Origin: Maricaulis maris
Lineage (GTDB): Bacteria > Pseudomonadota > Alphaproteobacteria > Caulobacterales > Maricaulaceae
Length of the DNA: 64,000 bases
Direction: 5' to 3'
Assembly (NCBI RefSeq): GCF_036322705.1
Contig: NZ_AP027270.1
Location: forward strand, 2,977,501 to 3,041,500
A program made the position numbers and the translations under genes. Of the stretch, positions 44,822-54,025 are shown in pieces. Position 1 is the first letter of the stretch. Every line of letters starts with the position of its first letter. The notes under the pieces are model-generated. The model made no database searches. It was not told the origin of the DNA and saw only the letters and a program-made list of their open reading frames with translations.

Positions 44822-46138
44822 CTATTTGCCGATACAAAATTGCGAAAACACACGGTCCAACACGTCTTCGACGTCGACCCGACCGGTGAGACTCTCGAGG
44901 GCTCTCACAGCGAGACGCGCGTCCTCGCCCGCCAGTTCGGGCGCCAAGGCCAGATTGTCCCGACAGCGTGCCAGCGCTTCAAGCGCAGCCTCGACCGAGC
45001 GCCGGTGGCGGACCCGACTCAGGGCCGGCATCTCACGGGCAGAAAGCCGATCACGAACGATCGATTCAATGCGGCCCTCAAGTGCTGCAACGCCCTCGCC
45101 GGATTTCGCACTCAGGCGATAGGCGCCCTCGCTGCCTGAACCAGGCGCAAGATCCTGCTTGTTGAGCACCAGCAAGTCACCTTCCATCAGACGCCCTTTG
45201 AGGTCCTGCAACTCCTCTTGCGACCGGGCATCGGCGACCCCGATCCGGAGATCCGCATGCTCGGCCCGATCCAGCGCGCGCCGAACCCCCTCCGCTTCGA
45301 TCGCATCGACCGCTTCACGCAAACCGGCGGTATCCGAAATCACGACCGGGAAGCCAGCCAGGGTCAGCTGAACCTCGACGATATCGCGCGTCGTTCCCGG
45401 AATATCCGTGACAATCGCTGCATCACGCCGCGCCAAACGGTTCAGCAAGCTCGATTTGCCCGCATTCGGCGCCCCGATCAGCGCGATCGAGAAACCGGTC
45501 CGGATCCGTTCGCCACGACGACCGTCATCCAGATGTGCGAGCATGGAGGCGATCAACGCACTCAAGGGCTCATGGGCCGTATGAGACAGCGCGTCGGGAA
45601 CATCGTCCTCGTCGGGGAAATCAATCTCACCTTCGATGGACGCCATGGCGGTGATCAGGCGCTCACGCCATCCCTCATAGAGGCGCCGCAAGGAGCCCGA
45701 CATCTGGGCCAGCGCCTGGGCCCTCTGGCCTTCGGTCTCGGCTTCAATCAGATCGGCGAGGCCCTCAGCTTCAGTCAGGTCAATTTTCTCGTTCTCGAAC
45801 GCCCGGCGGGTGAACTCGCCCGCCTCTGCCGGATGCCCACCGGCCTCGTCGATCGCCGCCAGCATCGCCTCGATCACGGCGGGTCCGCCGTGCAGGTGAA
45901 ACTCGACGCAATCCTCGCCGGTAAAACTCGCCGGTCCCGGAAACCAGAGAACCAGCCCACGGTCCAGCACGCGCCCACGCGAGTCCCACAGCACCCGTAG
46001 CGCCGCCTGTCGCGGCTCTGGACGCGGCAGGCCGGCGATCGCATCAAGCATTCCGCCGGCCCCGCTGCCCGACAGGCGTATCACGGCTACACCGGACCGG
46101 CCCGCCGGCGTGGCGAGCGCGTAAACAGTTGTATTCAA
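44822..46138 (-). CDS. mnmE: tRNA modification GTPase MnmE (TrmE)
   Basis: A 438-residue GTPase. The N-terminal folate-binding domain starts VYALATPAGRSGVAVIRLSG; the G domain has GAPNAGKSSLLN, DIPGTTRD and DTAGLRE; the protein ends CIGK, the catalytic cysteine tail of MnmE. No ATG begins the frame: the start is TTG at 46138, with GGGAAGGGCAG upstream. It partners MnmG encoded next door. Confidence 0.95.
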   Translation of the reverse strand: MNTTVYALATPAGRSGVAVIRLSGSGAGGMLDAIAGLPRPEPRQAALRVLWDSRGRVLDRGLVLWFPGPASFTGEDCVEFHLHGGPAVIEAMLAAIDEAGGHPAEAGEFTRRAFENEKIDLTEAEGLADLIEAETEGQRAQALAQMSGSLRRLYEGWRERLITAMASIEGEIDFPDEDDVPDALSHTAHEPLSALIASMLAHLDDGRRGERIRTGFSIALIGAPNAGKSSLLNRLARRDAAIVTDIPGTTRDIVEVQLTLAGFPVVISDTAGLREAVDAIEAEGVRRALDRAEHADLRIGVADARSQEELQDLKGRLMEGDLLVLNKQDLAPGSGSEGAYRLSAKSGEGVAALEGRIESIVRDRLSAREMPALSRVRHRRSVEAALEALARCRDNLALAPELAGEDARLAVRALESLTGRVDVEDVLDRVFSQFCIGK

Positions 46139-46142
46139 ATGA

Positions 46143-46391
46143 CTAACTGCCCTTCCCCGATCCCGGGGTGGTCCCAGCCTGACGCATCATCTCCATGAAT
46201 TGATTGGTCATTTGGCCACCAATGGAGGACCATTGACGCATCAAGGCTTCCGGCTCCATGGATTCCAGATTAGCCTCGGTGCGACGAACCACTTCATCGA
46301 CCATCGCCTCATTGATGCGTGAGACATCCGGCAAGCCGAGAAAGCTTCTTGCTTCATCCGGCGTGCAATCAATATCGATCTTGACCTTCAT
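46143..46391 (-). CDS. DUF6489-family small protein
   Basis: An 82-residue protein beginning MKVKIDIDCTPDEARSFLGLPDV, a motif I associate with DUF6489 proteins common near mnmE in alphaproteobacteria. The remainder is helical (VDEVVRRTEANLESMEPEAL, MTNQFMEMMRQAG). The ATG at 46391 has GGGAGG 5 bases upstream. The stop is 4 bases before the mnmE start, so they form an operon. Function unknown. Confidence 0.85.
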   Translation of the reverse strand: MKVKIDIDCTPDEARSFLGLPDVSRINEAMVDEVVRRTEANLESMEPEALMRQWSSIGGQMTNQFMEMMRQAGTTPGSGKGS

Positions 46392-46439
46392 TCCGGCCTC
46401 CCGTGTACGGGTTGAAGGAGCACTCAACAGGAGCCCCCC

Positions 46440-47138
46440 ATGAACGGTCAATATATCCCGATCACCGGACGTGATGGAGAATTTTCCGCTTATCGCGCCG
46501 TCCCCGCATCCGGCACAGGCCCGGGCGTCCTCGTCCTGCAGGAAATCTTCGGTGTGAACCACAACATGCGTGACATCTGCGACGGCCTTGCCGAAGCGGG
46601 TTTTGTGGCCCTGTGCCCGGATCTTTTCTGGCGTATCAAGCCGGGAATCGAACTGGACGATCATGTTGACGCCGATCTGCAGCGTGCCTTCCAACTATTT
46701 GGTGAATTCGATGTCGAGGCCGGCATGACCGATATCGCGGTCGCCCTCGCCCACCTCCGCAAGGATCCCGCCTGCACCGGCAAGGCCGGAGCGATCGGCT
46801 ACTGCCTCGGTGGTCTGCTGGCTTACCTCACAGCCTGTCGCACCGATAGCGATGCGACCGTTGGCTATTATGGTGTTGGCATCGAGGGGCGTCTGGCTGA
46901 AGCCGATGCCCTTGACCGTCCCCTCCTGCTGCACATTGCCGGCAAGGACCAGTTCGTGCCCGCCGAAGCACAGGCCAGAATTCATGCCGCCTTCGACGAG
47001 CATGCCATGATCCGGCTCGAGGACTATCCCGACGAGGACCACGCCTTTGCGCGCCCGGACGGCGATCATTATGGCGAGCAGAGCGCCGGCGTCGCCAACG
47101 CCCTGACCCTGCAATTCCTGAAACAGGGGCTCACCTGA
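46440..47138 (+). CDS. Dienelactone hydrolase family protein
   Basis: A 232-residue alpha/beta hydrolase of the carboxymethylenebutenolidase type. The motifs are LVLQEIFGVNHNMRDICDGLAEAGF, the nucleophile elbow GYCLGG with cysteine, the acid region HIAGKDQFVPAE and the histidine in DEDHAFARPDG, so the Cys-Asp-His triad is complete. Substrate unknown; the family is often a general detoxifying lactonase. It is divergent from the DUF6489 gene with a 48-base gap. Confidence 0.93.
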   Translation: MNGQYIPITGRDGEFSAYRAVPASGTGPGVLVLQEIFGVNHNMRDICDGLAEAGFVALCPDLFWRIKPGIELDDHVDADLQRAFQLFGEFDVEAGMTDIAVALAHLRKDPACTGKAGAIGYCLGGLLAYLTACRTDSDATVGYYGVGIEGRLAEADALDRPLLLHIAGKDQFVPAEAQARIHAAFDEHAMIRLEDYPDEDHAFARPDGDHYGEQSAGVANALTLQFLKQGLT

Positions 47139-47241
47139 CCCTCAACGCGCTCTGCTCGCGCAATTGTTAGAGCGTTGTCACTTGTCGACGGGGTGTCAGG
47201 TGGGCAGTAATTGACGTCTGGATCAGACCCGGTATCGATCA

Positions 47242-48066
47242 TTGGCTTTCGTAGACGACATCCGCGACGTTCGCCTTGCAGGCTTTCCCCTGCGCCTGCC
47301 CTTCCTGGCCTTGACGACGCTGGGCTGGCTCGGATGCCTGCTGGTTTTCGCGACCGCAGCCTGGATCGACGCAGTCCGGGCCAACCCGCAGGTCACATAC
47401 AGCATGATCCTACTGGCCTGGGGACGCGGGCTCATCCCCTGGCTCGTTCTCTTCCCACTGGTGTTCAAGCTCGGCGCCCGGCACGCGAATTCCGGACTGA
47501 GAGAAACCCTGGTGTCGGCGTTGACCGCCGGCACGATCGCGATGATCGCGGTGCTGGCCTATGCCAGCATCACCTTCTCGATCGGTACGGACCGCTCTCC
47601 GCTGGACACCATTGCCGCTTTCGGGATGCGCGCCTTCCTGTGGGACATTGTGCTGTTCGTCCTGACCTTCCTGCTTGGCCGACAGATGCGGCCAATCTTC
47701 GATCCCAGCACATTCGGAACACCGGATTATGGTTCTCTCGCGGTCAAGTCGAGCGGTCGCGTCGAATACATCCCGGTCCGCGATATTCTCGGCGCGACGG
47801 CCCAGGGCAATTACATCGCCCTGCACCTCGCCGAACGGGATGTGCTCCACCGTACCACCATGGCCCAGCTTGAATCCGCCCTGTCGGAGGCCGGCTTTGT
47901 CCGCATCCACCGCTCGCACCTGGTCAATCCGTCACGCATCAGTGTGGCGCGCTCGCGCGGAGAAAGCTTCCGGATAGTCGAGCTGACCAACGGCACCCAG
48001 CTGCCGGTATCGGACCGCTATCGGGCCGAGGTCCGCGATCAGCTCGACCAGCGCGTCCGCGGCTAG
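47242..48066 (+). CDS. Membrane-anchored LytTR DNA-binding regulator
   Basis: A 274-residue protein with four predicted membrane helices (about 17-42, 52-75, 88-113, 122-146) and a C-terminal LytTR domain (about 165-270: SLAVKSSGRVEYIPVRDILGA, NYIALHL, FVRIHRSHLVNPSRI, LPVSDRYR). LytTR domains bind DNA directly, so this is a membrane-bound transcription factor. The only start in a suitable place is TTG at 47242, without a clear ribosome site, so the start is uncertain. Confidence 0.75.
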   Translation: MAFVDDIRDVRLAGFPLRLPFLALTTLGWLGCLLVFATAAWIDAVRANPQVTYSMILLAWGRGLIPWLVLFPLVFKLGARHANSGLRETLVSALTAGTIAMIAVLAYASITFSIGTDRSPLDTIAAFGMRAFLWDIVLFVLTFLLGRQMRPIFDPSTFGTPDYGSLAVKSSGRVEYIPVRDILGATAQGNYIALHLAERDVLHRTTMAQLESALSEAGFVRIHRSHLVNPSRISVARSRGESFRIVELTNGTQLPVSDRYRAEVRDQLDQRVRG

Positions 48067-48204
48067 GGCTGCGTCGTCACACCGAGCTTGTGACACCACA
48101 CGCACGCCACCGGTTTCAGCCCTACAGGCCAGACAACAAGTTCCGCAGGCAGCCGAGACACCCCCAGTGGGACCGCCCGGTGCCCGACCCTGTCGCCCTT
48201 CAGC

Positions 48205-48837
48205 CTAGTCGAGTGAGCTGGCGACAGCCCAGCTCGGGCGTCCGGTCATCCGCTCGAAATAAGCCTTCACCGCGTCCGGCGCGTCATCCAGCTGTTTGAT
48301 CAACTTCAGCAGGAACAGCATGTAGACCACCGAGATGTCGGCAGCGGTGAACCGGTTCGCCACCAGAAAGTCGCGGTTTTTCAGACCGTGCTCAGCGAGC
48401 ATGGCCAGGGCTTTCTGGGTATCCGACTTGGCGGACTTAGCGATGCCCGGATTCCGCGCCTTCTCCGGCAGCAGCATGGTGTGGGCGAGCAGCAGGGAGA
48501 CCGGCATGATCATGCCGCTTTCACCGAAATGCAGCCATTGCAGATAGAGATGATAGTCAGCTTCGTCAGGCCTCACATCGAGGTCGGTCGGGCCATAACG
48601 ACCCATGATGTATTGCATGATCGCGACGGACTCGAACATCACCCGGCCGTCATCATCAAGCGCCGGCACCTTGCGGAGCGGATGAATGTCGGCATAGGCC
48701 TCATCCCCCGCCGGCCGCTGGGCAAAGGCCACCGCTTCGAGCGTATAGGGCAGACCCATCTCCTCCAGCAGCCAGCGAACCCGGATCGAGCGGGTTCTCG
48801 GTGCGTGATAGAGACGCAGCTTCGGTGTATCGACCAT
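48205..48837 (-). CDS. Glutathione S-transferase family protein
   Basis: A 210-residue protein with an N-terminal thioredoxin-like domain (KLRLYHAPRTRSIRVRWLLEEMGLPY, HPLRKVPALDDDGRVMFESVAIMQYI) and a C-terminal helical domain (VANRFTAADISVVYMLFLLKLI). The active-site residue is likely the serine in the SIRVRW segment. It acts in the cytosol on an unknown electrophile. It stands alone, facing the GDPD gene across a 205-base gap. Confidence 0.9.
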   Translation of the reverse strand: MVDTPKLRLYHAPRTRSIRVRWLLEEMGLPYTLEAVAFAQRPAGDEAYADIHPLRKVPALDDDGRVMFESVAIMQYIMGRYGPTDLDVRPDEADYHLYLQWLHFGESGMIMPVSLLLAHTMLLPEKARNPGIAKSAKSDTQKALAMLAEHGLKNRDFLVANRFTAADISVVYMLFLLKLIKQLDDAPDAVKAYFERMTGRPSWAVASSLD

Positions 48838-49042
48838 GGTGGTACTCCCCGTTATTCAACGTCCGGCATTGATGCGCCGGATCATCGGTTCTTCAATCGT
48901 CCGGCCATTGAAACCATACCCGCGCCAATCAGCTATCCGAAATGTCGCATGATCGCGATACAGTCCTTCAATAACCGTTGGACAGACAGCCCCTGCAACA
49001 GCCCGGAAACCGGGCCACCACAGCCTACTCGAGGACCTCCCC

Positions 49043-49912
49043 ATGCGCCGATCCGTCTTAGCTATCCTGGTCCTGATCGCGTCCTGTGCTCCCGAGCCGG
49101 TGGGTCTGGAGGACCGGCCGGCCCTGCCGGCCGCAGCCCTGACCTGCTTTCGCGCGGAGGGCTTCTCGATGCTCGCGGCACACCGCGGGGGCCCGGCCCC
49201 GGGCTATCCGGAAAATGCCCTCTCCAGCCTGCAGCGGCTCTCCGAGATCGGCGTCCTCTATGCCGAAATCGATGTCCGCCGGTCCAGCGATGGCGTTCTG
49301 TTTCTGCTTCATGACGACACGCTCGACCGGACAACGACCGGCACCGGCTCCGTGACCGGCCAGCCCTGGAGAGCGCTCTCGGACTTGCAGCTCGAAGACA
49401 ATAACGGCCAAATCACCGCGGACCACATACCCACCCTCTCAGACGCCATTGCGCTGGCACAGACGGCCGGGCTGGTCCTCAATCTCGATCTCAAATCCGT
49501 GGCGCCGGAAGAGATTGTCCAGACCATCCAGACCACCAATGCCCGCGATCACGTCGCGATCATCGCCTACTCCGTCGAGGACGCGGCTGCCATCCACGCG
49601 CTGGATCCCGGCCTCGTCCTCTCGGTTCCCAATGACCTGCCCGGACTGGCGTCTGTCGGCGTCAATCTGGAGACAAGCTATATCTGGCTTGGTACCGGGC
49701 CGCTGGATGCCGAGATGGACGCGACGCTCGCCAGCCGCGGGCTGGAGACGTCAGCGGGTCTTTTCCGCCGTGAAGACGGGACTGATACACCCTATCTGGA
49801 GGCCCGCGCGGCCGGTATCGAGCTCCTTTCAATCGATGATGTCGATACCGCGGTTCGCGCGCTCGGTGGTGCGCAGACCCTGCGTGGGCAGATTGCCGCC
49901 TGCACGCCCTAG
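49043..49912 (+). CDS. Glycerophosphodiester phosphodiesterase-domain lipoprotein
   Basis: A 289-residue protein with a lipoprotein signal (SVLAILVLIASC). The GDPD domain has AHRGGPAPGYPENAL with catalytic H and the metal ligands, EIDVRRSSDG, LLHDDTLDRTTTGTG and NLDLKS. It probably releases glycerol-3-phosphate from glycerophosphodiesters in the periplasm, or acts on another phosphodiester. The C-terminus DVDTAVRALGG is complete. No operon partner is evident. Confidence 0.9.
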   Translation: MRRSVLAILVLIASCAPEPVGLEDRPALPAAALTCFRAEGFSMLAAHRGGPAPGYPENALSSLQRLSEIGVLYAEIDVRRSSDGVLFLLHDDTLDRTTTGTGSVTGQPWRALSDLQLEDNNGQITADHIPTLSDAIALAQTAGLVLNLDLKSVAPEEIVQTIQTTNARDHVAIIAYSVEDAAAIHALDPGLVLSVPNDLPGLASVGVNLETSYIWLGTGPLDAEMDATLASRGLETSAGLFRREDGTDTPYLEARAAGIELLSIDDVDTAVRALGGAQTLRGQIAACTP

Positions 49913-49971
49913 CCGGCAACTTACGAACCGGATCATACTGGCAGCTCGACCCAACTGCGCAGGTGATCTTG

Positions 49972-50946
49972 ATGACGAAGGCGATCCGAATCCACCAGAC
50001 CGGTGGACCGTCCGTGATGCACGTGGAGACCGTCGAAACGCGCGACCCCGGCCCCGGCGAACTGCGCATCCGGCATGCCGCCATCGGCATCAACTTCATC
50101 GATACCTATCACCGTTCGGGGCTTTACCCCGTGCCCCTGCCCGCCGGTATCGGATTGGAAGCCTCCGGCACCGTCGACGCCATCGGCACTGAGGTGAGCG
50201 GGTTTCAGCCCGGCGACCGCGTCGCCTATGGCGGCGGACCGCTTGGCGCCTATGCAGAGGTCAATATCGTCCCCGCGGGACGCGTCGCCCACCTGCCGGA
50301 CGCGGTATCCTTTGACCAAGCGGCCGCCATCATGCTCAAGGGCATGACCGCGCGCTATCTCCTCAAGGAGACCTATGCCGTCAAACCCGGCGACACGATC
50401 CTGTTCCACGCAGCCGCGGGTGGAGTCGGTCTCCTGGTTTGCCAATGGGCCCGCGAGCTGGGAGCGACCGTGATCGGTACCGCCGGCAGTGAGGAAAAAT
50501 GTGCCCTCGCGCGCGCAATGGGCGCGACCCACATGATCAACTATTCGAGCGAGAATGTCGTCTCCCGCGTCCATGAGATCACGGACGGAAAAGGCGTGCC
50601 CGTTGTCTATGACGGTGTCGGCAAGGATACTTTTGAGATGTCGCTGGATTGCCTGCAGCCGAGGGGTCTTCTGGCCAGCTTCGGTAATGCCTCCGGTCCG
50701 GTCACAGGGGTCGATCTCGGCATCCTGACCCAGAAGGGCTCGCTCTATGTCACCCGCCCGTCACTTGCCCATTATACGGCAAGCGAAGCTGCCCTTGCGG
50801 CCAATACGGCCGATGTCTTCGACGCCGTCGCACGGGGCATCCTGACGATCAGCGTCAATCAGCGCTTCGGCCTCGATGACGCCGTTCAGGCGCATGAAGC
50901 GCTGGAAGGCCGGCGGACGACAGGGGCCAGCATTCTGGTCCCCTGA
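49972..50946 (+). CDS. Quinone oxidoreductase-like zinc-free MDR protein
   Basis: A 324-residue medium-chain dehydrogenase/reductase of the quinone oxidoreductase branch. The N-terminal IRHAAIGINFIDTYHRSGLY and PAGIGLEASGTV motifs, the NADPH loop FHAAAGGVGLLVCQWAREL and the absence of zinc-ligand cysteines mark this group. The ATG at 49972 is chosen because AGGTGA lies just upstream; a GTG at 49963 would add three residues. It is convergent with rho. Confidence 0.9.
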   Translation: MTKAIRIHQTGGPSVMHVETVETRDPGPGELRIRHAAIGINFIDTYHRSGLYPVPLPAGIGLEASGTVDAIGTEVSGFQPGDRVAYGGGPLGAYAEVNIVPAGRVAHLPDAVSFDQAAAIMLKGMTARYLLKETYAVKPGDTILFHAAAGGVGLLVCQWARELGATVIGTAGSEEKCALARAMGATHMINYSSENVVSRVHEITDGKGVPVVYDGVGKDTFEMSLDCLQPRGLLASFGNASGPVTGVDLGILTQKGSLYVTRPSLAHYTASEAALAANTADVFDAVARGILTISVNQRFGLDDAVQAHEALEGRRTTGASILVP

Positions 50947-50959
50947 TCGCCCGACCCGG

Positions 50960-52270
50960 TCAGGTGTTCATGGAGTCGAAGAACTCGTCATTGGTCTTGG
51001 TCTGACGGAGCTTGTCGAGCAGGAACTCGATCGCATCCTGGGCACCCATCGGGTTGAGGATACGGCGCAACACATACATTTTCTGGAGCTGGCCGCGATC
51101 CACGAGGAGTTCCTCTTTCCGCGTTCCGGATTTGAGGATGTCGATGGCCGGGAAGACGCGTTTATCGGCAACCTTGCGGTCGAGAACCACTTCCGAGTTA
51201 CCCGTACCCTTGAATTCCTCGAAGATGACTTCGTCCATCCGCGAGCCGGTATCGATCAGTGCGGTCGCAATGATGGTCAGCGAGCCGCCATTCTCGATAT
51301 TCCGGGCAGCACCGAAGAAGCGTTTCGGACGCTGCAGGGCATTCGCGTCGACACCACCGGTGAGGACCTTGCCCGAGGACGGCACCACGGTGTTGTAGGC
51401 GCGGCCAAGACGGGTGATCGAGTCCAGCAGGATCACGACATCGCGCCCGTGCTCGACCAGGCGCTTTGCCTTTTCAATAACCATTTCGGCAACTTGGACA
51501 TGACGCGTTGCCGGTTCGTCAAAGGTCGAAGCAATCACCTCGCCCTTCACCGTACGCTGCATGTCCGTCACTTCTTCCGGGCGCTCATCGATCAGCAGCA
51601 CCATCAAGTAGCAATCCGGATGATTGCTTTCTATGGCGTGGGCGATGTTCTGCAGGAGGACGGTCTTACCGGTCCGGGGCGGCGCGACGATCAGGCCACG
51701 CTGGCCCTTGCCGAGCGGTGCCACAATATCGATGACGCGGCCCGAGCGATCCTTCACGGTGGGATCGGCAAGTTCCATGTTGAACCGGCTCTCGGGATAG
51801 AGCGGGGTAAGATTGTCGAAGTGGACCTTGTGACGGGCTGACTCCGGGTCCTGGAAATTGATCGTCGAGACCTTCAGAAGCGCGAAATATCGTTCGCCAT
51901 CCCGCGGGCTCCTGATTTCACCCTCAACCGTGTCACCGGTTCGCAGGCCGAATTTCCGGATCTGGGTCGGCGAGACATAGATGTCATCCGGTCCGGCCAG
52001 GTAGTTCGATTCCGGTGCTCGCAGGAACCCGAACCCATCCTGCAAGACCTCGAGAACACCGCCGCCATGAATCTCGACATCCCGCTCGGCCAGGGCCTTG
52101 AGAATCGCGAACATCATGCCCTGCTTTCGCAGGGAGGATGCATTCTCGATTTCAAGCGCTTCGGCGAATTCGAGAAGCTCGGTCGGTTTCTTTTCCTTCA
52201 GTCCCTGGAGCGACATGTGCTCCAGGCCTTCAAGAAGAGCCGGTACAGGTAGGGAGGTTTCGTCAGTCAT
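50960..52270 (-). CDS. rho: Transcription termination factor Rho
   Basis: A 436-residue hexameric RNA helicase. Order: N-terminal helical region, cold-shock RNA-binding domain with [22 protein letters not shown], the Walker [19 protein letters not shown]-loop region [16 protein letters not shown] and R-loop region [18 protein letters not shown] later in-frame Met (residue 19, [14 protein letters not shown]) matches the N-terminus of shorter Rho proteins and could be the real start. It follows the hem genes after a 222-base gap, which may contain its leader. Confidence 0.97.
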   Translation of the reverse strand: MTDETSLPVPALLEGLEHMSLQGLKEKKPTELLEFAEALEIENASSLRKQGMMFAILKALAERDVEIHGGGVLEVLQDGFGFLRAPESNYLAGPDDIYVSPTQIRKFGLRTGDTVEGEIRSPRDGERYFALLKVSTINFQDPESARHKVHFDNLTPLYPESRFNMELADPTVKDRSGRVIDIVAPLGKGQRGLIVAPPRTGKTVLLQNIAHAIESNHPDCYLMVLLIDERPEEVTDMQRTVKGEVIASTFDEPATRHVQVAEMVIEKAKRLVEHGRDVVILLDSITRLGRAYNTVVPSSGKVLTGGVDANALQRPKRFFGAARNIENGGSLTIIATALIDTGSRMDEVIFEEFKGTGNSEVVLDRKVADKRVFPAIDILKSGTRKEELLVDRGQLQKMYVLRRILNPMGAQDAIEFLLDKLRQTKTNDEFFDSMNT

Positions 52271-52492
52271 GATGATACTTCAGCTCAAGCACAAGAGCGT
52301 GGCCGCCAAAGGGCCTTACGCGATCAAGCAAGTCGGGTGCCGTCAAAGCGGAGGGTACCCGTGAATTGAGGAGCAGACGGGCGCGCTGAAAATCACGCGT
52401 CTCACGTCACGAAAGAAAGGATCCCGAAAAGGAGTCACGAAACCCTTGCCATGCAGGTCGCCCATCGTCAAGCGCCCACATATTTGTTCCTG

Positions 52493-52948
52493 CTATTTCA
52501 GGGCAACAACAGCAATCAGGACTATGGCGATCGCGAGAACAAACGGGACTTCATTGAGCATGCGATAGCGCTTGTCAGACCAGTCATTCGTTCCGTTCTG
52601 GAAGCGCTTGAACCGGGCCGAGAAAACCATGTGCAGACCGGTCATGAGGATGACCAGGACGAATTTGGCCGTCCAGGCCCAGCCCTGGAACACAGCCCAG
52701 CCGCCAGCCCGTTCCATGTTCGACCAGATCAGCGCTAGTCCCAGGATCCAGACCACGATCATGGCCGGGTTCATGATGATCTTGAGAAGACGCTGTTCCT
52801 GAAGTTTCAGGGTCTCGTCAAGCTCTCCGCCGGGCGTTGCGGCACAATGATAAACATAGAGCCGTGGCAAATAGAGCAGCCCGGCCATCCAGGCGATGAC
52901 CGCGAGAATGTGGAAGGCGCGGAGCCAGTCGTAGGCGGCGAGCATCAT
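52493..52948 (-). CDS. hemJ: Protoporphyrinogen oxidase HemJ
   Basis: A 151-residue membrane protein with four predicted helices that oxidises protoporphyrinogen IX. Conserved residues are the histidine in RAFHILAVIAWMAGLLYLPRLYVYH and the basic KF/KRF segments in GLHMVFSARFKRF. HemJ replaces HemG/HemY in many alphaproteobacteria. It sits directly after hemH and hemE on the same strand, forming the late heme operon. Confidence 0.93.
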   Translation of the reverse strand: MMLAAYDWLRAFHILAVIAWMAGLLYLPRLYVYHCAATPGGELDETLKLQEQRLLKIIMNPAMIVVWILGLALIWSNMERAGGWAVFQGWAWTAKFVLVILMTGLHMVFSARFKRFQNGTNDWSDKRYRMLNEVPFVLAIAIVLIAVVALK

Positions 52949-52969
52949 GATGGGTCTATCCCTGAGCGA

Positions 52970-54010
52970 TCAGGCAGCAGTCTTGCACGGACATCCCTTG
53001 CAGTCAGCCGGGCAAATCCGTTTGCCGTCATCGGGAAACAGGCCCGGTTCACGGCGCAGGGCATTGCCCACAACATTGGCCAGGCTCTCGATGAACACGC
53101 GATCAAGACCCAGCGCCGGCACCCGGACATAGGTCTTGATACCCAGTTCCTCGGCGATCTCGGCATATTCCTCATCAAGCTCGACGAGGGTCTCGATATG
53201 CTCGGACACAAAGGCGATCGGCGTCAAAAGAATGGATTTCCCATCCTCGGCCGCCTGATGAATGGCCTTGTCGGTTGAGGGCCCGATCCATTCGAGGGGA
53301 CCGACGCGGCTTTGGTAACAGATCTGATAATCGGGAAATTCCGGCAATTGCTTCGCCACAGCCGCAACTGTCTGCTCGACCTGCCACTGATAGGGATCAC
53401 CGGCATCGACGATCTTCTTGGGAAGACCGTGCGCCGAGAACAGCAACCGCACGTTTTCAGGCCGACCGGCCTTCTCCCAGGCCTTGCGGATCATGGCCGC
53501 ATGGGCATCAAGGAAAGCAGCCTCGGTCGGATAACAGCAAATCGCCCGCGTTTCGGGACCGCCCGCATCGCGCCAGGCCTTGAGCGAAGACCCTGTCGTC
53601 GTCGTGGACAGTTGCGGATAGAGCGGCAGCAGCACGGTCTCGTCCGGCTGCCAGGCCTTCACTTCCTCGGCCACATCATGGGTGAACGGATGCCAGTAGC
53701 GCATGGCCGGCCAGATCCGGATCTCATAATCCGGCCATTGCGGGGCAAGATGATCAGCGAGCGCGTTGGCCTGACGGATGGTCTCGGGCAATAGCGGCGA
53801 TCCGCCACCCATCTTGGCATAATTGGCTCGCGCCTCCTTGGCCCGAACCGTCGAGATGAACAGCGCCAACGCTTCCCGGATCAAACCCGGGGCCTGGATG
53901 ATAGCCGGATCACGAAACAGGTTGCGCAAGAAGGGGCGCACCGAGTCCGGACCATCAGGACCACCCAGATTGAACAGGACAACTGCCAGTTTCTTGCGCG
54001 CGTCGCTCAC
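52970..54010 (-). CDS. hemH: Ferrochelatase with C-terminal iron-sulfur-type cysteines
   Basis: A 346-residue enzyme inserting iron into protoporphyrin IX. Motifs: VVLFNLGGPDGPDSVRPFLRNLF, SAHGLPKKIVDAGDPY and SRVGPLEWIGP. The C-terminal tail ICPADCKGCPCKTAA carries four cysteines that fit the [2Fe-2S] cluster known in several bacterial ferrochelatases, including Caulobacter. It lies 22 bases upstream of hemJ and 15 bases downstream of hemE. Confidence 0.95.
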   Translation of the reverse strand: MSDARKKLAVVLFNLGGPDGPDSVRPFLRNLFRDPAIIQAPGLIREALALFISTVRAKEARANYAKMGGGSPLLPETIRQANALADHLAPQWPDYEIRIWPAMRYWHPFTHDVAEEVKAWQPDETVLLPLYPQLSTTTTGSSLKAWRDAGGPETRAICCYPTEAAFLDAHAAMIRKAWEKAGRPENVRLLFSAHGLPKKIVDAGDPYQWQVEQTVAAVAKQLPEFPDYQICYQSRVGPLEWIGPSTDKAIHQAAEDGKSILLTPIAFVSEHIETLVELDEEYAEIAEELGIKTYVRVPALGLDRVFIESLANVVGNALRREPGLFPDDGKRICPADCKGCPCKTAA

Positions 54011-54025
54011 TATCCGCTCCCTGGA

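Noticed and set aside
52335-52360. Hairpin GGGTGCC...GGTACCC upstream of rho, considered as a rho leader attenuator
   Set aside because: The imperfect pair is a GU wobble only on the plus strand, while rho is transcribed from the minus strand, where it becomes an A-C mismatch.
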